This document shows positions 13,001 through 25,178 of a DNA stretch of 64,000 nt, in pieces. Numbering within the stretch: the stretch's first letter is position 1; the number at the start of each line of letters is the position of its first letter. Source of the stretch: Blasia pusilla (taxonomy: Eukaryota > Marchantiophyta > Marchantiopsida > Blasiales). The stretch covers positions 27,652,001-27,716,000 of the forward strand of contig CM114271.1 in the NCBI GenBank assembly GCA_050084515.1. Direction: 5' to 3'. A program made the position numbers and the translations under genes. The notes beneath the pieces are model-generated. The model had not been told where the DNA came from, ran no database searches, and saw only the letters and a program-made list of their open reading frames with translations.

Positions 13001-16000
13001 CACTAAATTTTGAATAATACATATTCTTCCCACCAAAATAATATACACTAACTTAATAATTCATTAATTTTAATTAATTAAATAAATTCCTTTTTCATTC
13101 CAATTCATTTTCCTTTCCCAAAATATCAAATGTGAATTAAAAATCTTTTAATATCATATTTTTAATTAAAATAAATAAATTTTTCTTTTCTTAATCTTAG
13201 AAGAGGAATAGCATTCCACCCTTCTTACTAATTCAACTCCCTAGTTAAAATTTAAATGATATCCCTATCCCCTAAATAGCTCCACCCTTCAATAATATTT
13301 AAACAATATCTATCTTCTTGCATTAAAATTTATTTTCCCTTCCCATCAAATATGAATTAAGAGGCAAACTCTGAAAAAAATCTATTTTTATAATTATCCT
13401 AATATTTTGTCTTATTATACATCGAGGATCATTGATGGTAATATTAAATTATCCTTAATAAATTATTAAATTATTTTCCTATTTCCACTCACATTCATTC
13501 TCTTTAATTATCTATTTAACCCGTGTAATGTGACTTTTTTACCTATCTAATGCGATATAAGGGACAAAATTCCATCATGTTGCTCTTTCGTCTTATTATC
13601 TCACTATTTTATCTTATTGTCCATATAGGGTCGTCCATTATTATATAGATAATGATCAACTAAATCATTAGTTGATCTTAATCAATGAAATCATTTCCAT
13701 CTTCCATTCAAAATCATTTTACTTTCCCAAAATATCAAATGTGAATTAAGGAACAAAACTATAAGCTTGTTACTATCTTGTCTCATTATGCACATAGGGT
13801 CGCCAATAATAATATGGATATGGACTATTCATCATGCTCCTATAATGCACCATTTTTTCAATTTTAAAAAAAAATCCCAACCTTCTTTCTTTCTTCTATA
13901 TGAGGAGATTTTTCATGCATGCATATTGCATCTAACATCTTCTTAGAACTTAAAAATGTTCAAGTTATTTTCATGGATGAATGTTCTATGATGTATCCTA
14001 AACTATGACAACAAGAGTGCAGCCATGAGAAAGTTGGAAAGTAAGGAAAGTGTTAGTCTAGATAGGAGAATCAAAGCTACGAAGAGCTTTGGTACAATTG
14101 AAATGATTCACAAGAGCGTAAGTATCAAGATATTGATGTTGCAATCTTTGAAATATTATGGAAGTTAATGTAAATGTCTATGTTTTCTTTGGTTTTATAT
14201 TTAACTATGGGATGAGATTGTAGTTATTTTGTTTAGAGAGTTCTTACTCTGTCCGGATGAATGATTTTCTTCTCGGAGTGCATATATAAGAGAAAATAAC
14301 TTGGTGAAACTTACAATAGCGTAAATGAATGAGAACGTCATCGACTTACTTGTATTGACCTTTACAAATGGGAGATAAACATGAAACAATTTAAATTCTA
14401 TGGACAATAGACATAATCCACACATGTAATGGAAAAACATTTATTCTTGCAGAAATAGGTGAAAATATTAAGTTATCTAAAATTCCATTTTAATTGATAT
14501 GAGGGGGATAAATGGGTTTATGTCAACAAGTAGTCAAGTAAATGATACCAAGATTGAAAGGGAAAGTTCAGTTCCATGAAGTTAACTGAGATAAGATTTT
14601 TGCAAGAATTTGAAGGTAAGTTGGGGACAAAATCAGAGAGTTTGTATGACTTGTATGAATATGATTATGCCATATGAGTGGTAAGTAATTGAAAATTATG
14701 CAGATTACTAACAAGTTTGAAAGAACAAGAAGTTAAGATTTCCTATGAACATAATGTGGAGATAATATGAGATATGTCATGATGGAATTCTTCATAAATA
14801 TGACGATGACTAGCTAATTGCCCAAAGCAATAGGTATAACAATAGTAGTACAATATGGTGAATTCCATCACACTAGTCATATTAGTCCAAGTGCTTGACA
14901 CCAACCTAAATCTACAAACGGTGTATGTACTATAATCTTAGATATAATGCAATGTTAAGAAACTTACCTCCATGGCTAAATGGTTATGGTTAAATGTTTA
15001 GAAAATGTATAGTATAATGAAATTAACACCTACTTTGGATGCAAGTTTGAAGTAGTGACTATATAACATTTGCTTCTAGTGGCAACTTGGCATATACAAA
15101 TGTGAGTAGTGTAACATTCTTCATAAAATCTTTGAAGCAATATGTCACCTTGGTAAAGTTGGCTAGTGTTGAGCGAGGTGATGCTCACACGTGGTATTTG
15201 CATACTGAAGAGTTATAAATTTTGCTACTGAGAGAGGCAACATGTAATATGAGAATATCATTATGATCTTGCAACTAGTCCAATTTGCTGAAGGGCATTT
15301 AATACACTTCAAATGGGAGAAACGAAGTTTGTTCTTGATATGAAATAGAATTTGGATCGGATTGAAGTGATACAAAGGCTGCAATGGGATGAAAATGCTA
15401 AAATGGTGGCCTACAATAAGGAAGCCTCGACCAGATATACTAAAACAAAAGTATGTAGAAAAAATGATAAGTATACATTGCGAATAGATATTATCCATGG
15501 TGAATAGTAAGACTTGATTTCAATGTTTTGGTTTTTTAAAGCTTATTTTTTTCTATAATTGTTTGTCGGTTTTCTTAGTTCCTATTATGGTCAATGTAGG
15601 TTGAAATGGATATTTAGATGTACAACCATATCCAAATTGTTAACTTGGGCGTCCCAAAACCAGAGCAAGGATGTATTAATAATAATCACTACATATATGA
15701 AAGCTTGGGTGCATATGGAACTTTTGTATTTGAGTTTAGCAAAGAGAAGAAGAATTGTCAATTTGGGATAGCTCTTGATGGGATTAAAAAAATTTCCAGA
15801 AAATCTAACATATGGTCAAAATATTTAGTATTTTTGGTGAATTATACTTTGCATCTACGATTCTAAACCAAGAAGTTATTTTTGTGATAATATCTTTGAT
15901 TACACTTGGCAAAGAGAGTATTGATGGAAAAAATGTCAACACATTCCTACTTCATTTGTTATGAGAGTTTGAAGATTTATGCAAAGGAATCTTATTTCAT

Positions 16001-17079
16001 AATAAGTTTTACAAATTATGGCTATTGGAACTTTAGTTTGAGTCTTAATGTGCATATGGAATCATATTTTGATATGAGCACGATGGGAAGCATGGTTGTG
16101 GTATATGTGGACCATGAGTCAATTCAAATTTCTCTAAGTTTGTTAGAAATCCTAAATATGGTTATCCCCGTCGTTACCTCCCAAAAAACCATTCATGGAA
16201 GATTTGTAGATACATCACATATTTGAATGGTATTGAATAGCTTAGACAAACCAAAAAAAAAGGTCGTTGAATGGTCAAAGGATATAAACTTTATAATGAG
16301 AATGGAGTTTGATCAAGGGGACAAGAGTGAAAAAGATAAGCATTCTCTTTGATTTTTCTTATTGGACATTATACCTTCTTGTTTTCTCTTGAAAAAAAAA
16401 ATTAGAATGTACTCCAAAGTTTGATATAACTATTTTGTAGTAAAGGCATTTTAAAGTTCCTTTATCAATTTCCACCATCTTCTCATTTGGAATACAATAG
16501 ATGCTATGCACGATGAGAAGAACGAAACTAATAATTTGGTAAGGATTTTGTGGGGAGTTAAAGATACAATATAAGTGAGGAGAGATATGGAGGCTCGTGA
16601 ATTTTTTCTCATTTTGTATTGTACAATCACGTCCTACAAGGCCCTAGGGGTTCTTGAAACATGGTGTTTTTTATTATCTCCATATCGAGGAGATGAATGC
16701 AACTATATTCAAATTTGAACAAGTGAGCGCCAATTGGATATTGTGGGGATTTGCGCAAGCATGTGGTAAATCAAAAGATAACCTTTAAAATTGAATGCAA
16801 AAGTTTATAATTCAGAGATTTTTTTAAAACTCTACGAAGATATCAAAGATTGTGGTTCCTTATGTACAAATATTCCACTTCATTTAAGTTTGAATCTTAA
16901 ATGGAAATGGGATATTTAGTCATAAGGAATTACAATCTTCAAATCAAGTATGATATATTCATTGTGCATTTTTTCATCTATGAATTAAAGGGAGGAAAAA
17001 TTCCTCAATATTATCACTTAATTAAATGGAGCATGGAAAATGCACCTACGTCAATCGTGAGGTATGACATGTGAGAACG
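10031..17079. other. AT-rich intergenic region without recognisable genes
   Basis: About 7 kb of AT-rich sequence with long A and T runs. I find no ORF that looks like a protein family. It holds an (AAT)n microsatellite at about 11170-11191 and a repeated 27-nt word (tttcccaaaatatcaaatgt and following bases) at 13114-13140 and again at 13723-13749, near repeated cATAGGGTCG words at about 13626 and 13794. These suggest an old duplicated AT-rich repeat. The segment from about 14 to 17 kb may hold eroded 5' parts of the gypsy copy that becomes recognisable at 17.08 kb, but I cannot align it. Confidence 0.4.
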
Positions 17080-17557
17080 AGTGTGACTATACTTGGTGGC
17101 GACACTTCTTCAACATAATGATTTGCGGAGAAGTGCAAATGAGCTCTTAAAGGAGGCGTGGAGCTGAACTTATGCTCTAGAGCTAGATAGGATAGAGGTA
17201 CCATGTGCACTAATAGTTTAAACATTAGCACCCTTAGACATCATATCGATTGTGTAGTAGTATTCCCAAGAGGATGTACGTCTATTATATCTCTTGGGAA
17301 GGATTAATATTACTTTGGTTGAAGTGATGCACATCATAATGGGAGTACAATATTACTCATATGTTGAGAGGGATGAGATTGCACGAAGAGTCTTATTGCA
17401 CCATATGTCAAGGCTAGTCCAACAACATTGTAACTACAACTTTATGTTTGCTACTAGGGGATATTAACCTCCTTCGTGGTCGAATATTTTATGTTCAGGG
17501 GCACAGGATGTGGAAAGCATCATGAATAGGTAAAATTCCCTTGTTGGTGATAGGATT
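17080..17557 (+). pseudogene. Old gypsy copy, methyltransferase N-terminal part, broken
   Basis: This stretch aligns by eye with 29180-29652 of the younger element. Shared parts include a GGAGGCGTGGAG-like segment, a block reading DIISIV versus DITPVV, a motif I region and YVERDEIARRV against YVERDETARRV. Motif I is eroded here (YLLGRI in place of DLFGGI). It ends exactly where a copia element inserted; the rest of the domain resumes at 22092. It was a C5-DNA-methyltransferase domain inside a gypsy polyprotein and is now a relic. Confidence 0.7.
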
Positions 17558-17994
17558 TGTTGGATTCTCAACATCCACTTCTCTTAGCACCATCTATCTT
17601 ATGGGCTCCCTTATATGAGGAGAAGCCTAGATTGATGGTTTCAACTTTTACGTCGAAGGAGTCATAATAATATGACGTAGGTTTTTTATGGAGTAGCGAT
17701 ACTAGCATTATCTAATCCTATATTGCATTGGTGTGCAAGGTACCTTGATGCGACGGGGGGTCCGTGGAAAATTTTCATATAAATAGAATAAAGAAAAATC
17801 TGTAAAAAACCTTAGTTTCTCGAGTAGTTAAATAGTCGAAAGCCGCAGCAATAGCGCATTCTCGTATGTCGAGTTATCTCCATATTCAAGTTCCATTGAA
17901 GCTCTTCTATGAGCGCACGGACGGACTAGGCCACTTTGTATCTCCAAGATTTGTAATACATTTCAGTGATTTCATCATATTATGTTTTTTGATA
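17558..17994 (+). repeat. 5' LTR of the copia element
   Basis: 437 bp, the same length as the 3' LTR and alignable along its whole length, with many substitutions. Its last bases read TTTGATA where the 3' copy reads TCTCACA, so the canonical CA end is mutated here. An AT-rich TATATAAATAG-like box at about 17778-17788 has a counterpart in the 3' LTR and could be the promoter TATA. Confidence 0.9.
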
Positions 17995-18007
17995 TGGTAT
18001 CAAAGCA
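17995..18007 (+). other. Primer-binding site, tRNA-Met type
   Basis: TGGTATCAAAGCA directly abuts the 5' LTR end. It is one base from the common plant copia site TGGTATCAGAGC, complementary to initiator tRNA-Met. Its position fixes the inner LTR boundary. Confidence 0.85.
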
Positions 18008-18059
18008 ATAGATTTTCCAGTAATTTGGTCTAGCGATCTAGTATGTTTGAGAAAATTCT

Positions 18060-21000
18060 TGAGAGATGGCTACTTCTTCTTCAGTTTGTGCTTACCCTCT
18101 TCCACTGGTGAAGAGAAGTTAGATGGGACTAACTATACATTGTGAAAGTTCAAAATGAGAACTATCCTCGAATCATTTAAGATTTGGGAGATGACCATAG
18201 AGGTCGATTCAAATCCACAAGCTACTTTGAGTTTTGCATGTTCATCTTCATCTAGTGATATCGATTGTGTTATATTGTTGGCGTGGAAACGTAGAAGCGT
18301 TGATGCTCTATATGCGGTTGTCACAAATATAACTGATTTTGTCATGACTCTCATTCAACATACAACCACTGTTGAGGCGTGGAACATTCTGAAGAATCAA
18401 CATGAAACCAGGAATGAGACTTAGATTCAGAATCTGAAGAATTAGCTTACGTGCAAGAATTTTTTTGAAGGAGAAAGCGCGAAGCAATTTTTTACGAAGA
18501 TCAAGAATCTTCAAGGTCAGATGGGTCCGTGGGAATTTCAAAGTCTAACAAAGATTTGGTACGCCGATGCATAAGGATTTTGCCTTCGAGGTATGACACT
18601 TTGGTCATTGTATTGAATACTTAAGTAAGACCCACGCCGCTTACTTTTGAACAATTTAGTGCAATGTTGATAGAAGAGGAAATGCGCTTCAAAGCAAGAG
18701 AGGGAAGTGATGGAGCATTTACTGCCAACGTACAGAGAGGTAGAAATAAGATTACAGTTCAAATTTCAAGAGGAAATCTCTAAAGTAAGCCTTCAAATGC
18801 CTTTATTATGGTAAGCTAGGTCATCTTATCAAAGATTGTAGAAAGAGGAGTCTGAAAATTCTGCAAAACTAGGAGAACATGAGATAGATGATTGGGTATC
18901 AATCGAAGAGTTTTGCATACAAGCAGACTATTCCACTAAGTCAAAGAGTGAAAATGCATGGGTGCTCAATACTAGAGCATCTAGGCATATGACCAACCAG
19001 AAGGATTGGTATAGATCCTTACAGCCTCCGTAGAAGCCCATCGTTGCTATTGTTGGGAATAATGCAAAATGCCACGTAGAAGGGAAAGGCAAAAAAATTT
19101 TAGTCTCACAAAAAAGAGATGAAAAGAAGTTAACTGATGTATTGTACTTAGCAGAGTTGAATTGCAATTTACTTTTACTAGAGCTAATGGATGTTGACCT
19201 ATATGGAAGGCAAGTGCTTTTGGAAATTTTTAAGTATGGCACAAGTTGGTTGAGAATGAGAGAGGAAAGAAGGTACATAAGCTTCGCACACATCGAGGAG
19301 GAGAATTCTTATTAAAATAATTCAAAAAATTATTTGGGAGAACATGGAATCAAGCGACAATTAACCTTGACACATACACCATAACAAAATGAAGTTGTTG
19401 AGCGCCGAAACTATACAATGGTGGAGATGGCAAGATGTATGATGAAAGCAAAAGGATTGACAAAAGGATTTTGGGCTAAAGTTGTTAATAATGTCGTTTA
19501 TATTCTAAATAGAAGTTCTACCAAGTGAGTGCAAGGCATGAGTTCTCATCAAGCATACTCAGGTAAGGTACCATCAGTCCAACACTTCAGGGCTTTTGGT
19601 AGTGAGTGTTTTGTACTTATTCCTAAAGCATCTAGGACCAAGGTGAAGTCCAAGAGCAGGAAGAGCATCTTTATAGGATATAGTGATGACTCTAAAGCTT
19701 GTCGCCTATGTCGTCATGAGGCAAAGAATATGCTTGTGATTCGTGATGTGGTGTTCCAAGAACAACCTCGTCAAGTGGCAGATATCAGTGGTCCGTCCAC
19801 ATTATCATCAAATGAAGAGATAACCCACCAGAGCACATCATCAATGTTTACACTATATCATCAAGAAGAAGAATTTGGTGATGATAACAAAAAGCATCCT
19901 ATTCTTCCACTACGGTTGTCATATCCTAAGTGGATAAAGTAGCTCTTGAATGGTAAGGATCCACCACTATCTGATGAAGTTGCTACACATCCAAGGAGAT
20001 CCAAGAGACCAAAGGAGTAGAATAGAGCTTCCACACATCTCGTCAACATGGCCTTGATGACAAAGGTCTTGAAGGTGGAAGAGCCATCATGCTTGGGTGA
20101 GGCCTTTGCTCATCCTAAATAGAGAGAGGCCATGTAGTTGGAGATGGACGTTATTCAAAGAAACGAAACTTGGAATTTGGTTGAGAAGCCAAAGGACAAG
20201 AATATAATACGCATGAAGTGGGTATACAATACCAAGTACAAGTTGGACGGTACATTGGATAAACTCAAAGCGAGGTTTTTGCACAAGGATGTTCACAGAT
20301 TGAAGGTTTTGATTACAACGAGACTTTTGCTCCTACTGCAAGGATGACAACCATACAAATTGTTCTAGTTATGGCGGGAATAAGACGTTGGCATGTATAC
20401 CACTATGATATAAAGTCTGAATGTAAGTCTCAACAAGGAGGTGTATGTATCTCAACCACCGGGTTTTGAGACACCCAAATGAGAAGAGAAAGTGTGTTTG
20501 CTTCATCGATCATTGGATGGGTTGAAGCAAGCCCAAAGGATATGGTATCAACGAATAGATATATTCTTCTGAGAGAGGGGTCTCATCAAGAGCCCATCAG
20601 AAGCAAATTTGTATGTGTACACATATGAGATAGAAATTTGTATCTCATATGCGAAGATGAGATGTATATGTTGATAGTCCTTTCTATGGATGATCTTATC
20701 ATCACATAAGACCACAATAAGAAAAAAGAGGAAAGGAGGGAAGTGTTGAAATTTGAATTTGAAATGTAAGATTTAGGTCTTTGGCACTACTTTATAGGCC
20801 TAGAGATTTGGCAACAGTCAGATTCTATTTTTCTATCCCAACAAAAGTATGCTAGAGAAATCTTGAAGGCATTTGGGATGACCGAGTATAAGGTAGTGGT
20901 CTTGCCAATGGAGATAGAGTTGAAACTCTCGATGGAGAATGTCTCACCATTGATAGGTGAGAAGTTATATAGAAAGCTTGTGGGCAATTTGATATTTTTA

Positions 21001-21582
21001 TGCAACACAAGACCAAACATTAGCTTTGTTGTAGAAGTGTTGAGTAGGTTCTCAACTAAGCCTAATGAGAATCATTGGAAGGCAGGGATGCATGTGTTCA
21101 AGTACATCAAAGGCACTATTGAGTATGACATCACCTATAGAGCATGGATTAAAATAACAACCTTTTGTCATTCAGATTGGGCAGGAGACTCACATCCTCA
21201 TAAATTTGTTTTGGATTATTGTTTCTTGGTGGGATCATGTGTGGTAACATGGGTCAGCAAGAAGCAACAAAGAGTGGCTCTTTCTTCTACCGAGGCAGGA
21301 TACGAGGCGGCTTGTTATGCTTCTTGTGAAGAAATATGGTTGAGATGGATATTGGAGGACATAGGAGAAGCACTAGAAAGTGCTACTATGATGTGGTATG
21401 ACAATTATCAAAGTTGCATTGCCATAGCACATAATTATGTGTTTCATGCTCGTAGAAAGCACAAAGATATCCAACATCAATTTTTTCGTGAGTTAATCCA
21501 GAGAGAGGTTTTGAAGCTAGTATATTGTCCAACAGAGGATATCCGTGCAGACATCTCTACCAAAGCCTTGAGCGGAGATTAA
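18060..21582 (+). pseudogene. Copia gag-pol polyprotein, deleted and frameshifted
   Basis: Readable pieces in order: gag (LDGTNYTLWKFKMRTILE at about 18120; KQFFTKIKNLQGQM at about 18480); protease region (WVLNTRASRHMTN at about 18960, where families have D at the T/R position); integrase remnant (THRGGEF at about 19290, then VVERRNYTMVEMARCM and FGSECFVLIPKASRTK up to 19680); RT (NETWNLVEKPKDKNIIRMKWVY at 20163, SMDDLIIT at about 20685); and RT C-terminus plus RNase H in one open frame at 20863-21582, with the ALSSTEAGYEAAC motif and a tail that ends in STKAL. The zinc-binding and first catalytic Asp part of integrase is missing around 19235, and the second catalytic Asp reads His. The element cannot have moved by itself in this state. 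Confidence 0.85.
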
Positions 21583-21640
21583 CTTCAACAACATCTGAAG
21601 GGACTTGGCATCGGTCCAAGACAATAGTTCACATGAGACT

Positions 21641-21654
21641 GGATATTGAAGGGG
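21641..21654 (+). other. Polypurine tract of the copia element
   Basis: GGATATTGAAGGGG lies directly before the 3' LTR start at 21655, the expected place for the plus-strand priming site. It is purine-rich only in its last eight bases. Confidence 0.65.
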
Positions 21655-22091
21655 TGTTGGATTCTCAACATCCACTTCTCTCAACATCATATATTTGATC
21701 GTCCTCCTTATATGAGAAGAAGCTTAGATTAAGGATTTCGACTTTGACGTCGAAGGAGTCATAGTAATATGACATAGGTGGTTTTTGGAGTAGCGCTACT
21801 AGGATTATCTAATCCTATATTGCATCAAGGTGCGGGGCACTCTTATGCAAGGGGGGTCTGGGGAAAAAAATTATATAAATAGAAACAAAGAAAAATAGGT
21901 TTAAAACCCTAGTTTCTTAAGTAGTGGAATAGTCAAAAGCCGCGGCCGTAGCGCATTCTTGTATGTCGATTTATCTCCATTTTCAGGTCCCATCGAAGGT
22001 CTTTTATGAGCGCACGGACGGACTAGCCCACTTTGTATCTCCAAGATTTGTAATACATTTGAGTGATTTCATCACATTATGTTTTCTCACA
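21655..22091 (+). repeat. 3' LTR of the copia element
   Basis: 437 bp, pairs with 17558-17994 over its full length. It starts TGTTGG and ends CTCACA, keeping the TG...CA ends. The host gypsy sequence resumes directly after it. Confidence 0.9.
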
Positions 22092-22800
22092 GGATGGCCA
22101 TATGAGGTCATTCTTTGGGGGATGGGGAACTTGGTTTGCATGACCAAGATCGGCCATATTTTGGGGGATGTTACAAGTTGTTTGACACTTGTAGACTATG
22201 CATGCACATTCACTAGGGTATATTTTGGAGAATGTCCCATTCTTAGGTGATACTTGAGCACGAGTGAGGATAAGTGTGTATCAAGTGCGGTCATAGATAG
22301 AAACGGTAGTGATGTTGGATGTGACGAGTGTTGGATCATGCGCACATTGTCTACAATTGTGATGGAAAAACATGTTATCATCGTAAGTATAAAGGAAAGC
22401 TAGCTTACGATGGATTTGAGAGACCATAACTTCTCATATTGGATGCGGTCTTAGATCCATAAGGGTGATCTCACGTTGTTATTTGCGAGGATGCGATATC
22501 TTTGGTGTTGGCCAATGGGATGGGCCAAGAGAGGGTAATTTTTTCTATATTGATAAGTTTTTTGGCATCCCATGCTTTCTTTCTAAGTAGGGCAAGATAT
22601 GAAATAGAATGAGTAGGTACATATACTAGTGGAGCCCAAGGTTGACGATCAAGGGTGAGTCATGAGATTCTCTTCGAGCATGGTGATGGTGCCTATGATG
22701 GCATATGCATAACGTAATAAGTGTTGGATCATGCTAGATAGACATGTAAGTAAGATAGACATGGTCTATCTTACTTGGATGTTTGGTTATGGTTTAACTT
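22092..22800 (+). pseudogene. Old gypsy copy, methyltransferase C-terminal part, broken
   Basis: This continues the domain begun at 17080-17557. It aligns with 29655-30300 of the younger copy and then directly with its motif X at 31334-31375. The catalytic segment GWPCQ reads GWPYE here, so the catalytic Cys is lost (TGT to TAT). Motif VI YILENVP survives at 22219-22239. The last motifs (GF..G..V.P..., then LTWMFG) are seen at about 22660-22795. Unlike the younger copy, this one has no 1-kb insertion before motif X. I cannot follow the homology clearly beyond about 22.8-22.95 kb. Confidence 0.7.
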
Positions 22801-25046
22801 AGTAAAGATGAATGACATCCACTTTGTAGCATAACATCCTTTGGGACGGGGAAGATACATGCTAAAGGGGTGATGATGATCATTATTGGAAATTTACAAT
22901 TTTCTAGTTATCGTCCCCCAACATGGGTCCACTTACAAGGGATGGTAAAACCCCTCTCCCCGATCAACTAGTGGTGTGATGCACTTGGTGGTGGACTCTT
23001 TGGCCTAATCGCATATGGAGAGCATATGCAACATGAATAACTAAGTCTATGGCGCCCACGCTATAGAGAACCTAGAAAACAAGTCATGATTGTGGCTCTA
23101 AGGAGGAAAGACTTTGGTGTGATCTACCAAAGTCAAGACATAGATTAAGTAATCGTGAGACTAGGAAGGGGGGAAAAACTAGCCCATAACTAATTTTAGG
23201 TACTTTCTTGACATTCCCCGCCAAGAAAGTTTTAAACCTTGGGACCAAGCATCAAGTCAAAGGCAAGAAGCAAGGAATACATGAGTAGTCTAAATGGGCG
23301 AGATGCCCCAAAATTAGTCATTAAACATGATGGCCAAAAAGACAACCATGAGAGGTCAAGTGAGGAGTTAAGACGTATGCTAGTCAAGAGACACTAAAAG
23401 CTCACATCCAAGCTCCGAAATGCATTGGGAGAACCGATAATTGAATAATCTATACAAAGCCTCTTCCAAGCCATCTGAATGAATTATTACTCAAACGCTG
23501 GTCCGCAAGTCGAGAACTGTATTTGGATTGAATGCAAAAATTAAGGGTTTGAGGGGAACATTGGGGAATGTGGGATTCCAATGGAGAACCCCAAAATTAC
23601 CTATAGGGGGGAAAACTCTCTCTCGCTACCCACAAAAGTCCTTGAACCAATAACGGATCTAGTTGTGTTTCGGGTTTGAGTTAAGAAACACATCTTAAGG
23701 AATTAGCCAACATGCTCTGGTATAGGCAAGTGATTTGGGGAGATTTTTCAAGGCTTGGGTAAGAGGCTACATAGAGAGATGATATGCTTTTGGGGAGACT
23801 TGACATGCTTAGTGTTTGGTAGTTTCTTGACCATCTATGGAACACATAATTGGTTTAGTCTTTGGGACTCAAGTATTTCCCTTGCAAAGTTCAAGGTTGA
23901 TAGTGCCTTAGGGAAAAGCTAGGAGAAGTAGAGATTGGACTCTACAATGGCACATACTCGAATTGGCAAAGAAAACCTCAAAATGTGCAACCAGATCTTA
24001 CAACTAACATGATGAGGGGGGTTTTTTTTAAAATTCTTTCCTTGATCATTAAAAATATTAATTCTTATCATTTTCTACCGCATATTCAGCTCCATATAAA
24101 AGATTTGCTTAATTATTGACCAACAAATTATTAATATATGTTTAACACATTAGGGCCAAAGATGCCTTATTACGTAGATATGTACCTCAAACCGCTTTTG
24201 GAGGAGTTATTCGCCTTGTGAGAGGGAGTTTGTGTCGTGGATACAAGCATCCACTACCTTGAAACATCAAGGGCCTCTAAATAATCAGATATTTTATTGT
24301 AGATAACCGTCACTCTCCATCTTGGATAGTTGTGCACCTCTCCTCTATTCATTCCTAACATGATCTAATTGTGAGTTTTGATTGTACATGGTTAGGTTAC
24401 ATATTAAGTTTGCAAGTTTCGGGAAAGTTAGCATCCCCAACATCTAGACTTTGGTTGGAGGTTATGTATTGAGGAGATTTGAGAACCACCATTTACGTGA
24501 GTGCGGAAAATTATTTGCCTTACAGCCATGAGGGTGAACCTCGTAGGAGCCAATGGATAATGATGATGGCCTTTATACTATGATGTACACAGATTGGTCA
24601 GTCTAGGAGGATGTGTGTGTAGGGATGGAATATTGCGTAATGGATTTGGAATCAAGCGGGATTCATTCCTCAACATATTGTCTTATTGAATGTGAGTAGT
24701 ATCCATTACGAGGTTATTTAGAAATTCAAATGCATGTGGTGACCTATGTTTGGGTGTGTACTTGTTGATGGAACTTCTAACATAATCTTGTGGATTGCCT
24801 TAAAACCATATGCATGTAGGTCGTGGATTGCGAGGATCCAATGAACATTGAGGGTAATATTATGCACTTATTGATGGACCAATTTTTGTCCAAAGTGTCA
24901 CATCTAAGTAGCCGATAGGCCGAGATCTATCGTGGATAGGGCGTAGGAGCCAACGGACTATCTTGAGTGTAACTTTGTCCCACAGTGTCGGATGAGGTTG
25001 AGGATAGGTCCATTGCGTCAAGAACGTCGTTTCTGACGACTTTCAT
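22801..25046. other. Unassigned sequence between the two gypsy copies
   Basis: No ORF resembling a known protein. It is probably eroded transposon sequence, given its neighbours, but I could not match it to the RT or integrase of the younger copy. Confidence 0.35.
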
Positions 25047-25066
25047 GTTGAGGTCTTTTACAACCG

Positions 25067-25120
25067 GGTGACTTGTTGACCAAGTCACCTGCCCCTGGTA
25101 ACCTGTGCGCGCAGGTTACC
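25067..25120. repeat. Two adjacent perfect 9-bp inverted repeats in the putative LTR
   Basis: GGTGACTTG (25067-25075) pairs with CAAGTCACC (25081-25089), and GGTAACCTG (25097-25105) pairs with CAGGTTACC (25112-25120). They lie 48-100 bp upstream of the TATA-like box at 25168. They may be binding sites for dimeric factors or simple foldbacks in the U3 region. Confidence 0.6.
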
Positions 25121-25167
25121 AAGGGAAGGGCTATTTTTAGGGTTTGAGCCTTTTGGCTCTTCCCAAC

Positions 25168-25178
25168 CTATATAAGAG
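25168..25178 (+). promoter_or_regulatory. TATA-like box of the gypsy 5' region
   Basis: CTATATAAGAG, a strong TATA match on the element's coding strand, about 1.4 kb before gag. It is the likely LTR promoter. Without a second LTR for comparison the assignment rests on position only. Confidence 0.45.

Larger units (their letters stand above)
17558..22091 (+). mobile_element. Ty1/copia LTR retrotransposon, both LTRs, defective
   Basis: A 4,534-bp element bounded by two 437-bp LTRs (17558-17994 and 21655-22091), both starting TGTTGGATTCTCAACATCCA; the 3' copy ends CACA. A tRNA-Met-type primer-binding site follows the 5' LTR, and an A/G-rich tract ending GGGG precedes the 3' LTR. Flanks are GGATT (17553-17557) and GGATG (22092-22096), a 5-bp target duplication with one change. 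The interior carries gag, protease, a partial integrase, RT and RNase H, all with stops and frameshifts. The LTRs have diverged visibly, so the insertion is not recent. It sits inside an older gypsy element whose halves flank it. Confidence 0.9.

Noticed and set aside
15559-16226. Plus-strand frames of 70-106 codons in the AT-rich region
   Set aside because: I could not relate them to any transposon or host protein, and stops are frequent around them.
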